Shown: piece after piece, positions 1-6,597 of the stretch
Layout: each line of letters begins with the position of its first letter
Numbering within the stretch: position 1 is the first letter of the stretch
NCBI GenBank assembly: GCA_938008665.1
Contig: CALLKA010000175.1
Coordinates: 1 to 6,670 of the forward strand
Source of the DNA: an uncultured Bacteroidota bacterium
GTDB taxonomy: Bacteria; Bacteroidota; Bacteroidia; Chitinophagales; Chitinophagaceae
Direction of reading: 5' to 3'
DNA: 6,670 bases
The notes under the pieces: model-generated
What the model saw: the letters and a program-made list of their open reading frames with translations, nothing else
Database searches by the model: none
Told to the model about the DNA's origin: nothing
Program-made: the position numbers and the translations under genes

Positions 1-746
1 TTTAAACTAATTTCATTCGGGTTACCAATATTTACAGGACTTGAATAATCACTTAATAATAATCTATAAATACCTTCTACTAAATCATCTACATAACAGA
101 AGCTTCTTGTTTGTGAGCCATCACCAAAAACCGTTAAATCTTCTCCTCTTAAAGCTTGACCAATAAATGCAGGAAGTGCTCTTCCATCATTCAGGCGCAT
201 TCTTGGGCCATAAGTGTTAAAGATTCTGATGATTCTTGTCTCTACATTATGAAAGGTATGATAAGCCATGGTGATGCTCTCCATATATCTTTTTGCTTCG
301 TCATACACCCCTCTTGGACCCACTGGATTTACATTACCCCAATACTCCTCCGTTTGTGGATGTACTAAAGGGTCACCATATACTTCACTTGTACTTGCGA
401 CTAATATGCGCGCTTTTTTATCCTTCGCCAAACCCAAACAATTATGAGTGCCTAATGCACCCACTTTTAAAGTTTGAATAGGAATTTTTAAATAATCAAT
501 TGGACTTGCGGGTGATGCAAAATGTAAAATATAATCAAGTGCCCCTTCAATTTCAATAAACTTAGTTACATCATGCAATACGAATTCAAAATTTTCATTC
601 GTCATTAAGTGCTCAATATTTTTCATATCTCCCGTAATCAAATTATCCATAGCGATTACCTTATATCCTTCACGAATAAATCGATCAGATAAATGAGATC
701 CTAAAAATCCTGCAGCACCTGTGATTAAAATTCTTTTTTGACTCAT
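1..746 (-). CDS. uxs: UDP-glucuronate decarboxylase (UDP-xylose synthase), 3' end missing
   Basis: Short-chain dehydrogenase/reductase of the extended epimerase type, predicted to convert UDP-glucuronate to UDP-xylose and CO2 in the cytoplasm using bound NAD. The 248 codons in the window begin at ATG 744-746 and run off the left edge with no stop. The family is about 310-320 residues, so roughly the last quarter is missing, including the expected C-terminal substrate-binding Arg. Visible motifs are the Rossmann TGAAGFLG at residues 9-16, an acidic residue ending the second strand (D34), HFASPASP at 75-82 (typical of UXS rather than GalE or RmlB), STSEVYG at 118-124 with the active-site Thr/Glu pair, the catalytic YDEAK at 148-152, and NTYGPRM at 177-183. 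It lies downstream of ugd, which makes its substrate, after a 119-base spacer with a possible promoter of its own. No frameshift is seen. Confidence in the family is high. Whether it releases some UDP-4-keto-pentose cannot be judged from sequence. Confidence 0.93.
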   Translation of the reverse strand, partial: MSQKRILITGAAGFLGSHLSDRFIREGYKVIAMDNLITGDMKNIEHLMTNENFEFVLHDVTKFIEIEGALDYILHFASPASPIDYLKIPIQTLKVGALGTHNCLGLAKDKKARILVASTSEVYGDPLVHPQTEEYWGNVNPVGPRGVYDEAKRYMESITMAYHTFHNVETRIIRIFNTYGPRMRLNDGRALPAFIGQALRGEDLTVFGDGSQTRSFCYVDDLVEGIYRLLLSDYSSPVNIGNPNEISL

Positions 747-786
747 GATTATTTTTTTGCTACCTCATCCAATTTTTTATTTTTAT

Positions 787-815
787 CAAAGATTGTTCAT
801 CCTATAATACTTCAA
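787..815 (-). promoter_or_regulatory. Possible internal promoter for the UXS gene
   Basis: On the minus strand a TTG (815-813) is followed after 18 bases by AATCTTTG (794-787). This matches the Bacteroidota -33 TTG / -7 TAnnTTTG pattern at every fixed position but one, and the spacing is within the range reported for the phylum. It would start transcription about 35 bases before the UXS ATG. The -33 element falls inside the inverted repeats at 797-827. Such weak matches are common in AT-rich DNA, so this is tentative. The UXS gene may simply be read through from ugd. Confidence 0.3.
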
Positions 816-827
816 GGATGACCATCC
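797..827. repeat. Two overlapping inverted repeats in the ugd-UXS spacer
   Basis: TCATCCT (797-803) is the exact reverse complement of AGGATGA (815-821), with an 11-base loop. GGATG (816-820) also pairs with CATCC (823-827) across two bases. The two hairpins share the GGATG arm, so they cannot form together. A further TCATCC copy lies nearer the UXS start, within the CTCATCCAA near 767-775. No T-tract follows on the minus strand, so this does not look like a normal intrinsic terminator. It could be an operator, an attenuator-like RNA fold, or chance. Confidence 0.5.
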
Positions 828-865
828 ACTTAATTCACAACTACCTTCTATCACCCTTTCAACAT

Positions 866-2167
866 TTACAATCTTCCAATACTTTCATAGTGATATCCCA
901 TTTCCTTCATCTTTGCCACATCAAATAAATTTCGGCCATCAAAAATTACTTTACTTGGTAGTTCTTTTTCGATGATTTCAAAATCGGGTGTTCTAAACTC
1001 ACTCCACTCCGTTGCAATGACTAATATATCCGCACCGGCTAGCGCTTCGTATTGATTGCTTGCATATTTAATTTTATCGCCTATTTTATTTTTCACATTG
1101 GGCATTGCTTCAGGATCATAGGCAGTGATGGTCGCACCTGCAGCTGTTAAAGCATTAATCATGTCAATGGCTGGTGCATCTCTGATATCATCGGTATTCG
1201 GCTTGAACGCCAATCCCCACAAAGCAATTTTCTTGCCTTGTAAATCATTTTTTAAATACGTATTGATCTTATTCACCAAATGCAACTTTTGTAGTGCATT
1301 TACTTTTTCTACTGCCTTTAAAATTTCAAAGTCATAATTTACTTCATTGGATGACTTCACCAATGCTTGCACATCCTTAGGAAAACAGCTTCCGCCGTAT
1401 CCAATACCTGGAAATAAGAAACGTTTTCCTATACGATCATCACTTCCTATGCCTCTACGCACCATATCCACATCCGCACCCATGCGTTCACACAATTGTG
1501 CAATTTCATTCATGAATGAAATTTTGGTTGCTAAAAAACTATTGGCTGCATATTTGGTCAACTCTGAACTACGCTCATCCATAAAAATTAATGGATTTCC
1601 TTGTCTAACAAAAGGGGCATATAATTCAGTCATTACTTTTTTAGCTTGCTCGGACTTTGTTCCAATCACCACTCTATCAGGTTTCATAAAATCTTCTACT
1701 GCCACCCCTTCTCTTAAAAATTCTGGATTACTGACTACATCAAATTCACCTTTATAATTTTTCGCAATCGCTTCCCTTACTTTATCTGCTGTACCCACTG
1801 GCACGGTACTCTTATTCACAACCACCTTATAACCCTTCATCAATTTACCCATTTGATCAGCTACGCCTAACACATATTTTAAATCAGCTGACCCATCCGC
1901 ACCTGGAGGTGTAGGCAATGCTAAAAATATAATTTCTGACGCTTCTAAAACTTCTTCTAAATTAGTGGTAAACACCAATCGGCCTTCCTTCGTATTTCTT
2001 AAAAATATTTTTTCAAGCCCTGGCTCGTAAATGGTGATTTGGCCAGATGCTAATTTATCCACCTTCGCCTTATCTATATCCACACAAGTAACCTTGTTAC
2101 CTGTTTCAGCAAAACAAGTTCCTGTAACCAACCCCACATAGCCTGTTCCTATTACTGTAATTTTCAT
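866..2167 (-). CDS. ugd: UDP-glucose 6-dehydrogenase
   Basis: Oxidises UDP-glucose to UDP-glucuronate in two NAD-dependent steps in the cytoplasm, supplying the UXS encoded next to it. The 433-residue protein is full length for the family. Its N-terminal NAD domain has GTGYVG at residues 7-12 and an acidic residue after the second strand (D30). Other motifs are LPTPPG at 84-89, STVPVGT at 120-126 and NPEFLREG at 147-154. The central helix has the catalytic-site K205 and N209 in ELTKYAANS. The nucleophilic cysteine is C261 in GYGGSCFPKD (257-266). The C-terminal UDP-binding domain includes WGLAFKPNTDDIRDAP (317-332). The start at 2165-2167 begins directly with the first Rossmann strand, and no longer start is plausible because the upstream gene stops only 11 bases before. 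That spacing implies cotranscription with the aminotransferase. The sequence fits the UDP-glucose type better than UDP-GlcNAc or GDP-mannose dehydrogenases, though substrate choice is inferred. Confidence 0.96.
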   Translation of the reverse strand: MKITVIGTGYVGLVTGTCFAETGNKVTCVDIDKAKVDKLASGQITIYEPGLEKIFLRNTKEGRLVFTTNLEEVLEASEIIFLALPTPPGADGSADLKYVLGVADQMGKLMKGYKVVVNKSTVPVGTADKVREAIAKNYKGEFDVVSNPEFLREGVAVEDFMKPDRVVIGTKSEQAKKVMTELYAPFVRQGNPLIFMDERSSELTKYAANSFLATKISFMNEIAQLCERMGADVDMVRRGIGSDDRIGKRFLFPGIGYGGSCFPKDVQALVKSSNEVNYDFEILKAVEKVNALQKLHLVNKINTYLKNDLQGKKIALWGLAFKPNTDDIRDAPAIDMINALTAAGATITAYDPEAMPNVKNKIGDKIKYASNQYEALAGADILVIATEWSEFRTPDFEIIEKELPSKVIFDGRNLFDVAKMKEMGYHYESIGRL

Positions 2168-2178
2168 TCGTTCAAATT

Positions 2179-3318
2179 TTAAGCATTAAAAAAAGAGTTT
2201 ACTCCTGTTGCAATATGTTTTAATTGCGCCTCTTCCATTTCTGTGTGTATTGGAAGCGAGCAAACGACCGGTGTTAAAGCATTGGTCACTGGCAAATGTA
2301 AATGTTCATTTTTTCCTTCGCCAAACATTTTTTGTAAATGCCCTGGTACTGGATAATAAATCATACATGGTATTTCAAGGTCAGCCAAATGCTTTATAAA
2401 CTTTTCGCGATCTACTCCAACTAATTGAATCGTGTATTGATGATACACATGCGTGCTATATTTATTTACAGCGGGTGTGACAATTTGATGGATGTTTGAA
2501 AAAGCATGATTATAAAATTGCGCCACCTGAAAACGTGCTTGGTTATAACTATCCAGCTTTTGTAATTTAATATTTAAAATGGCTGCTTGTATGGAATCTA
2601 ATCTTGAATTACACCCCACTACATCATGATAATATCTAGCCGATTGGCCATGATTGGCAATCATCGTCATTTTATCAGCCAAGGCTTTATCATTGGTAAA
2701 CAAAGCACCGCCGTCACCAAAAGCACCTAAATTTTTACTTGGATAAAATGAAGTAGCACCTATATGACCCATCGTTCCTGTTTTTTTCGTTTCTCCATTT
2801 GGGAAAGTATAATCACACCCAATGGCTTGCGCATTATCTTCAATCACAAACAAATTATTTTCTTTGGCAATTTGTAAAATTTCAGCCATAGGTGCAGCAT
2901 GTCCATATAAGTGAACCGGAACTATCGCTTTTGTTTTTGGTGTAATTGCATTTTTTAATGAAGCAATATCCATGCAATAAGTTACTGGATCAACATCCAC
3001 AAAAACTGGGGTTAACCCAAGTAAGGCTACTACCTCTGTGGTCGCAATATAAGTGAATGAAGGGGTGATCACTTCATCCCCGGGTTGCAAACCTAATGCC
3101 ATCATCGCAATTTGTAAAGCATCTGTACCATTGGCACAAGGAATAACATGTGAAACTTGTAAATAAGAAGCTAAACTTTGACTAAAATCCTGGACTGCTT
3201 TCCCATTAATATAGGAAGCACTATCCAAGACGCTTTGAATAGATTCATCCACTTCCTTTTTTATAGCCAGATACTGATTTTTAGTATCTACCATCTGAAT
3301 TTTACGCATCAATTCCAT
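2179..3318 (-). CDS. DegT/DnrJ/EryC1-family PLP-dependent sugar aminotransferase
   Basis: Predicted to transfer an amino group, usually from glutamate, to a keto-sugar nucleotide in the cytoplasm. The 379 residues match the family length. Motifs are NGTDALQ at 63-69 (phosphate of PLP), PGDEVITPSFTYIAT at 79-93, the strand ending in ED at 160-161 with D161 for the PLP ring nitrogen and Q164, and SFYPSKNLGAFGDGG at 190-204, where K195 is the Schiff-base lysine. The SFYPSKNLG form resembles FdtB/QdtB and WbpE/WlbC, which aminate 3-keto sugars, more than ArnB, whose lysine motif differs. That would favour a 3-amino sugar, but the substrate is uncertain. It is the first gene of the cluster with ugd (11-base gap) and UXS. 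Codon 4 at 3307-3309 gives MRKIQMVD, a more typical start for Bacteroidota homologues. A TATTTTTG box at 3331-3324, only five bases before the first ATG, also suits that shorter start. Confidence 0.92.
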   Translation of the reverse strand: MELMRKIQMVDTKNQYLAIKKEVDESIQSVLDSASYINGKAVQDFSQSLASYLQVSHVIPCANGTDALQIAMMALGLQPGDEVITPSFTYIATTEVVALLGLTPVFVDVDPVTYCMDIASLKNAITPKTKAIVPVHLYGHAAPMAEILQIAKENNLFVIEDNAQAIGCDYTFPNGETKKTGTMGHIGATSFYPSKNLGAFGDGGALFTNDKALADKMTMIANHGQSARYYHDVVGCNSRLDSIQAAILNIKLQKLDSYNQARFQVAQFYNHAFSNIHQIVTPAVNKYSTHVYHQYTIQLVGVDREKFIKHLADLEIPCMIYYPVPGHLQKMFGEGKNEHLHLPVTNALTPVVCSLPIHTEMEEAQLKHIATGVNSFFNA

Positions 3319-3323
3319 TTTTG

Positions 3324-3331
3324 CAAAAATA
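3324..3331 (-). promoter_or_regulatory. Possible -7 element of the aminotransferase-ugd cluster
   Basis: TATTTTTG on the minus strand fits the Bacteroidota -7 consensus TAnnTTTG exactly. It sits five bases before the first ATG of the aminotransferase gene, which would place the transcript start at or near that ATG and make codon 4 (3309) the likelier translation start, with a very short leader. No convincing TTG or TTTG is seen 17-23 bases upstream, so only half of the promoter is supported. Confidence 0.3.
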
Positions 3332-3340
3332 CTATAAAAA

Positions 3341-3396
3341 GGGTAAAAGGCGTACCCACTAGAATATCTAAATATTGTATGTTTATTAGCAATAAA
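3341..3396. repeat. Three small inverted repeats between divergent aminotransferase and waaA genes
   Basis: The 129-base divergent spacer (3319-3447) contains GGGTA/TACCC (3341-3345 and 3353-3357), AATAT/ATATT (3363-3367 and 3372-3376) and TTTATT/AATAAA (3382-3387 and 3391-3396). Their centres lie near 3349, 3369.5 and 3389, about 20 bases apart, or two turns of B-DNA. The arms differ in sequence and two are pure A/T, so chance is a serious alternative. The position between two promoters would suit a regulator. The rest of the spacer shows no other recognisable site except the weak -7 candidates. Confidence 0.35.
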
Positions 3397-3422
3397 TGTC
3401 CATTTATATGCCGAATTTTATT

Positions 3423-3430
3423 GATTTTTG
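3423..3430 (+). promoter_or_regulatory. Weak -7 candidate for waaA
   Basis: GATTTTTG differs from the Bacteroidota TAnnTTTG consensus at one fixed position and ends 17 bases before the waaA ATG at 3448. No good -33 TTG is present at the usual distance; the nearest partial match is TTTA at 3403-3406, 16 bases away. It is the only plausible site seen on this strand in the spacer. Confidence 0.18.
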
Positions 3431-3447
3431 CCTGACAGATACACCCC

Positions 3448-4698
3448 ATGGTAATTTACAATCTATTTTTATTGCTCTACCGCCTCCTTGCTATATGCAC
3501 GGCCCCCTTTAATGGCAAGGTCAAGCATTGGGTTTTAGGGCAGAATGAGGTATGGAATGAGATTACCGGCCTTGCTGAAAAAATTCAAAAGCCCATCATT
3601 TGGGTGCACTGTGCCTCCTATGGTGAATTTGAACAAGGCTTACCCATCATTGAAAATATAAAGACGCAATATCCAGGGTATCAGATATGGCTTACCTTTT
3701 TTTCACCTTCAGGATACCTGCATCGCAAAAACGATCCCTTTGTTGATTTTGTTACTTACCTACCCATGGATGGCGCAAATAATGCGAAACATTTTTTTGA
3801 TGTAGTGCAACCCAAGTTGGTCATTTTTATCAAATATGAATTTTGGTTTTATTATTTATCGGAAGCGAAAAAAAGAAACATCCCCACTTTATTAGTGGCT
3901 GCTATTTTCAGACCAACCCAAATATTTTTTAAATGGTACGGAAGTTTTTATAAAAAAATGCTTTCCTTATTTTATGCAATTTTAGTGCAAGATGAAAACT
4001 CAAGAAAATTAATTAGTCCTATTTTTCCTGAACAAAATATTTTTATCTCTGGAGATACCCGATTTGATCGCGTGTTGCGCACTTCTAAGTCAAGCACCCA
4101 TTTCGATTGGTTACAGAAATTGAATAATGCTAAAATAATCATAGCTGGAAGCACATGGGAAAAAGACCATATTTTATTGTCAAGTTTAGCAGAAAAATAC
4201 ACCGACCTAAATTGGATAGTGGTCCCCCATCATGTGGATAGCACCTCAATTCAAAAATGTGTATCGCTATTTAATAATGCCACCACTTTAACTTCATTTG
4301 CAGCAAGCCACCAAAAATTCAATAACGCAAAAGTGATCATTGTTGACCAAATAGGATTGTTACGTAATTTATACCAACATGCTTATATAACCTATATTGG
4401 GGGCGGATTTGGCGCCGAGGGCATACATAATGTACTTGAACCAGCAGCATTTGGGAAACCTGTTTTCTGGGGACCCAATGATGAAAAATATATTGAAGCG
4501 CGTGGACTTGTCAATGCAGGTGGCGGATTTAAAATACATGATATAAACTCATTCAGTAAAACACTTGAACTATTATTAGACCAACCTGAAAAATATACAA
4601 AGGCTTGCGAATCATCTGCAAATTTTATTTCTAAAAATGCAGGTGCTACCCAAAAAACAATGGAATTTATTTATGAAAATCGTCTTTTGATCAATTGA
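3448..4698 (+). CDS. waaA: 3-deoxy-D-manno-octulosonic acid (Kdo) transferase
   Basis: WaaA/KdtA, glycosyltransferase family 30, which moves Kdo from CMP-Kdo onto the lipid A precursor at the inner face of the cytoplasmic membrane. The 416 residues match the usual length. A hydrophobic N-terminal anchor at residues 2-20 precedes the N-terminal domain. That domain carries WVHCASYGEFEQG (52-64), with the catalytic-base E60 in the family's S-x-G-E motif, and KYEFWF (129-134). The interdomain part has SGDTRFDR at 201-208. The C-terminal CMP-Kdo-binding domain has AGSTWEKD (233-240), the glycine-rich GGGFGAEGIHNVLEPA (318-333) and FWGPN (340-344). The ATG at 3448 gives the typical N-terminus. The gene is divergent from the aminotransferase-ugd-UXS cluster, which fits a shared envelope-glycan role. 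Its 3' end overlaps the convergent unknown gene by 28 bases. Whether it adds one or more Kdo residues cannot be told. Confidence 0.96.
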   Translation: MVIYNLFLLLYRLLAICTAPFNGKVKHWVLGQNEVWNEITGLAEKIQKPIIWVHCASYGEFEQGLPIIENIKTQYPGYQIWLTFFSPSGYLHRKNDPFVDFVTYLPMDGANNAKHFFDVVQPKLVIFIKYEFWFYYLSEAKKRNIPTLLVAAIFRPTQIFFKWYGSFYKKMLSLFYAILVQDENSRKLISPIFPEQNIFISGDTRFDRVLRTSKSSTHFDWLQKLNNAKIIIAGSTWEKDHILLSSLAEKYTDLNWIVVPHHVDSTSIQKCVSLFNNATTLTSFAASHQKFNNAKVIIVDQIGLLRNLYQHAYITYIGGGFGAEGIHNVLEPAAFGKPVFWGPNDEKYIEARGLVNAGGGFKIHDINSFSKTLELLLDQPEKYTKACESSANFISKNAGATQKTMEFIYENRLLIN

Positions 4699-5315
4699 TC
4701 AAATTGTTTTACAACATTACTTTCCTCGTCCCAATTATTTTTTTCTCTTAGTTCTCTTTTGATATAAAATTGCGCCTCCGGAAATATTTTAAAAGCATTG
4801 ATTGTTTTAATACCTGTTTCAAATGACTTTTCATCTCCGCCAAATAATTCTTGAATAAATTGAAACTTATCATTAATTCCAATCGCTGACCGTAAATCCT
4901 TGATTGGCTCCAGAACAAGCTGATCCTTCACTTCCTTAATTTCGATTTTTTCTGAAGTATCCAGATTGGACTCGGTTTTTACTACTTCTAAACTTGCTTG
5001 ACTGATTTCGACAACGGGCGCTTCCACAATTTTAGCCACCAAGTTTTCACCGATTACTTCCACAGGTATTTCCAGCTCTTGAACAGTATTTGTGATAGGT
5101 GCAAGTTCTGGGGTAACCTGTGCTTGCATCACTACTTCCTCTACAGGAGAGTCCATGATTGTTTCCTGGTATATATTTTGAGGCAATGGCTTAGACACTA
5201 CTGCCCCACCTAATTCTGTCAATATTTGTTGTGCAGTTATTATTAAACGCGTTTTATCCTCATTTTGACGCAACTGCTCACTTAATTTTTCCACCAAAGC
5301 CTTTACGCTATCCAT
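4671..5315 (-). CDS. Conserved protein of unknown function with acidic linker
   Basis: I cannot assign a function to this 214-residue protein. Residues 1-37 look helical and charged, with no signal peptide or membrane segment, suggesting a cytoplasmic location. Residues 40-135 are rich in Val, Glu, Pro and Ile with repeated short E-V/P-V phrases, and look like a low-complexity, probably extended linker. The C-terminal part (about 137-214) is denser and looks like a folded helical domain: DLRSAIGINDKF (140-151), ELFGGDEKSFE (156-166), an INAF then FPEAQ stretch (172-182), then NWDEES and VVKQFDQLIKRRF to the end. I recall similar C-terminal domains in Bacteroidota proteins annotated as hypothetical, but could not check. 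The gene is divergent from tdk (65-base gap to the first plausible start) and convergent with waaA, overlapping it by 28 bases. It appears to be a single-gene transcript, and nothing in its neighbours fixes a role. Confidence 0.85.
   Translation of the reverse strand: MDSVKALVEKLSEQLRQNEDKTRLIITAQQILTELGGAVVSKPLPQNIYQETIMDSPVEEVVMQAQVTPELAPITNTVQELEIPVEVIGENLVAKIVEAPVVEISQASLEVVKTESNLDTSEKIEIKEVKDQLVLEPIKDLRSAIGINDKFQFIQELFGGDEKSFETGIKTINAFKIFPEAQFYIKRELREKNNWDEESNVVKQFDQLIKRRFS
4686..4703. repeat. 18-base perfect palindrome across the convergent gene ends
   Basis: TTTGATCAATTGATCAAA reads the same on both strands and consists of two tandem TTGATCAA units plus one flanking base each side. 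It covers the waaA stop (4696-4698) and the last codons of the unknown gene on the other strand. As RNA it could form a 7-bp stem with an AAUU loop in either direction. A T-rich run (TTGTTTT) follows on the plus strand, so a weak bidirectional terminator is possible. The stem is AT-rich, and both genes' codons also constrain it. Confidence 0.6.
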
Positions 5316-5332
5316 AGGAATGTTTACTTTTG
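5302..5332 (+). promoter_or_regulatory. Candidate promoter for tdk-ccmB
   Basis: TACTTTTG (5325-5332) fits the Bacteroidota -7 consensus TAnnTTTG exactly. TTTA (5302-5305), 19 bases upstream, matches three of four bases of the -33 TTTG. Transcription would start near 5339 and give a leader of about 48 bases before the tdk ATG. The -33 element lies inside the first codons of the divergent unknown gene, so the two transcripts may interfere. The evidence is motif matching only. Confidence 0.38.
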
Positions 5333-5386
5333 GGGCAATACCTTTACCTTATTATTAAAACGAAGAAACTAAATTAATTATTGTCT

Positions 5387-5950
5387 ATGTTTATTGAGCA
5401 GAATATAACTGGCGAGCGCAGGGGATGGATCGAAGTAATTTGCGGCAGCATGTTTAGCGGAAAAACCGAAGAATTGATTCGAAGATTAAAAAGGGCTAAA
5501 ATTGCTAATTTAAAAATTGAGATTTATAAGCCAGCAACTGATACACGTTACGATGTTACAAAAATTGTAAGTCACGATGCTAATGCAATCGCATCTACCC
5601 AAGTGGTAAACTCATCTGAAATACTTACACTTGCCGAACATGCGCAAGTAATTGGTATAGATGAAGCACAATTTTTTGACGAAGGCATACTTGCAGTATG
5701 CGAGACCTTGGTGATGCAAGGCAAAAGAGTCATTGTTGCGGGATTAGATATGGATTATTTAGGCAAACCCTTTGGCCCTATGCCGGCACTTTTATCAGTA
5801 GCAGATTTTATTACCAAACTTCACGCTATTTGTGTGCAATGCGGACATTTGGCAAATGTATCTTATCGAACAAGTGATGAAGAAGGAACGGTTGTATTAG
5901 GTGAAAAAAATAATTATGAACCAAGATGCCGAGTATGCGCCTCAAAATAG
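5387..5950 (+). CDS. tdk: Thymidine kinase, type II (zinc-binding)
   Basis: Phosphorylates thymidine to dTMP with ATP in the pyrimidine salvage pathway, in the cytoplasm. From ATG 5387 the protein has 187 residues, normal for the TK1-like family. The P-loop is GSMFSGKTEE at 20-29. The Walker B region is IDEAQFFDEG at 91-100, with E93 the expected general base. AGLDMDYLGKPFGPMP (118-133) follows. The zinc site is complete: C149 and C152 in CVQC, and C181 and C184 in CRVC. These bracket the lasso loop with Y178, which binds the thymine in this family. A TTG six bases upstream (5381) is in frame but would add only two residues; the ATG is preferred. No Shine-Dalgarno sequence is evident. It overlaps ccmB by 16 bases, implying a shared transcript, although the two functions are unrelated. 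Confidence 0.96.
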   Translation: MFIEQNITGERRGWIEVICGSMFSGKTEELIRRLKRAKIANLKIEIYKPATDTRYDVTKIVSHDANAIASTQVVNSSEILTLAEHAQVIGIDEAQFFDEGILAVCETLVMQGKRVIVAGLDMDYLGKPFGPMPALLSVADFITKLHAICVQCGHLANVSYRTSDEEGTVVLGEKNNYEPRCRVCASK

Positions 5951-6591
5951 TTTATACCTTATTGAAAAAAGATGCACTGCTTGAATTTAGGCAGCAGTAT
6001 ACTTTTTTTGGAATACTGTTATATATCGCATCCACCACTTTTGTGATTTATTTAACCATGGGACAACCCGATGATCACGTATGGAATGGATTATTTTGGG
6101 TGACCCTTTTATTTATTTGCATCAATACAGTTGCCCGTAGTTTTTTACAAGAAGGACGTGGTAGGATGTTGTATTTTTATACAATTGCGAGTCCAGTACA
6201 TTTTATTTTTTCAAAATTAATTTACAACAGCTTGCTCATGATACTTATGAGTGGGCTTAGCTTATTATTGTTTACCGTATTACTCGGCAACCCCTTACAA
6301 CATGGTTGGTTGTTTTTTGCCATTAGTTGTTTGGGCGGGATAAGTTTAAGTTTGGTATTTAGCTTTTTAGCTGCCATTGCTTCTAAAGCACAACAACCAT
6401 CTGCAATCATGGCGATACTTGGATTCCCATTGATTATTCCTCAGTTAATGATATTGATGAAAATTGCAAACATTGCATTTTCAGATATAGTTCAAAATAG
6501 TTTACCCGAACTAGTTTTAATATTGATAGGATTTGATTTTATGATCATCGCACTATCCTATATCCTATTCCCCTTCTTGTGGAAAGAATAA
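5935..6591 (+). CDS. ccmB: Heme exporter membrane subunit CcmB
   Basis: Predicted membrane subunit of the CcmAB ABC transporter, which with CcmC and CcmD helps deliver heme to CcmE for cytochrome c maturation at the cytoplasmic membrane. The 218 residues (from ATG 5935) match the roughly 220-residue family. About six hydrophobic segments are visible near residues 23-42, 50-68, 88-117, 125-148, 156-177 and 190-215. Family-like stretches are SFLQEGRGRMLYFYTIASP (69-87), corresponding to the cytoplasmic loop, LGNPLQ (117-122) and AILGFPLIIPQLMI (160-173). Two ATGs lie inside the end of tdk: 5926 (25-base overlap) and 5935 (16-base overlap). The second gives MRLKIVYTLLKKD, closer to homologues I recall. 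No ccmA or ccmC is in the window. A strong hairpin follows after 28 bases. The assignment rests on recalled similarity and hydrophobic pattern. Confidence 0.88.
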   Translation: MRLKIVYTLLKKDALLEFRQQYTFFGILLYIASTTFVIYLTMGQPDDHVWNGLFWVTLLFICINTVARSFLQEGRGRMLYFYTIASPVHFIFSKLIYNSLLMILMSGLSLLLFTVLLGNPLQHGWLFFAISCLGGISLSLVFSFLAAIASKAQQPSAIMAILGFPLIIPQLMILMKIANIAFSDIVQNSLPELVLILIGFDFMIIALSYILFPFLWKE

Positions 6592-6597
6592 ATTTAA

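Noticed and set aside
156..481. Two overlapping plus-strand open frames of 70 and 62 codons
   Set aside because: They are antisense to the UXS gene, whose own frame is continuous and carries all expected motifs; the residues resemble no protein.
802..825. Seven-codon minus-strand frame in the ugd-UXS spacer, considered as a leader peptide
   Set aside because: It has no ribosome-binding signal, no run of a regulatory amino acid, and such short frames are expected by chance.
1347..1757. Plus-strand open frame of 136 codons inside ugd
   Set aside because: It lies wholly antisense to the well-supported ugd gene, has no recognisable domain, and its composition is what a reversed coding strand gives.
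3178..3435. Plus-strand open frame of 85 codons across the aminotransferase start and divergent spacer
   Set aside because: About half is antisense to the aminotransferase and the rest occupies the AT-rich spacer; there is no motif and it ends just before waaA.
5381..5386. TTG start two codons before the tdk ATG
   Set aside because: It adds only two residues, lacks a ribosome-binding signal, and the ATG at 5387 gives the usual family N-terminus.
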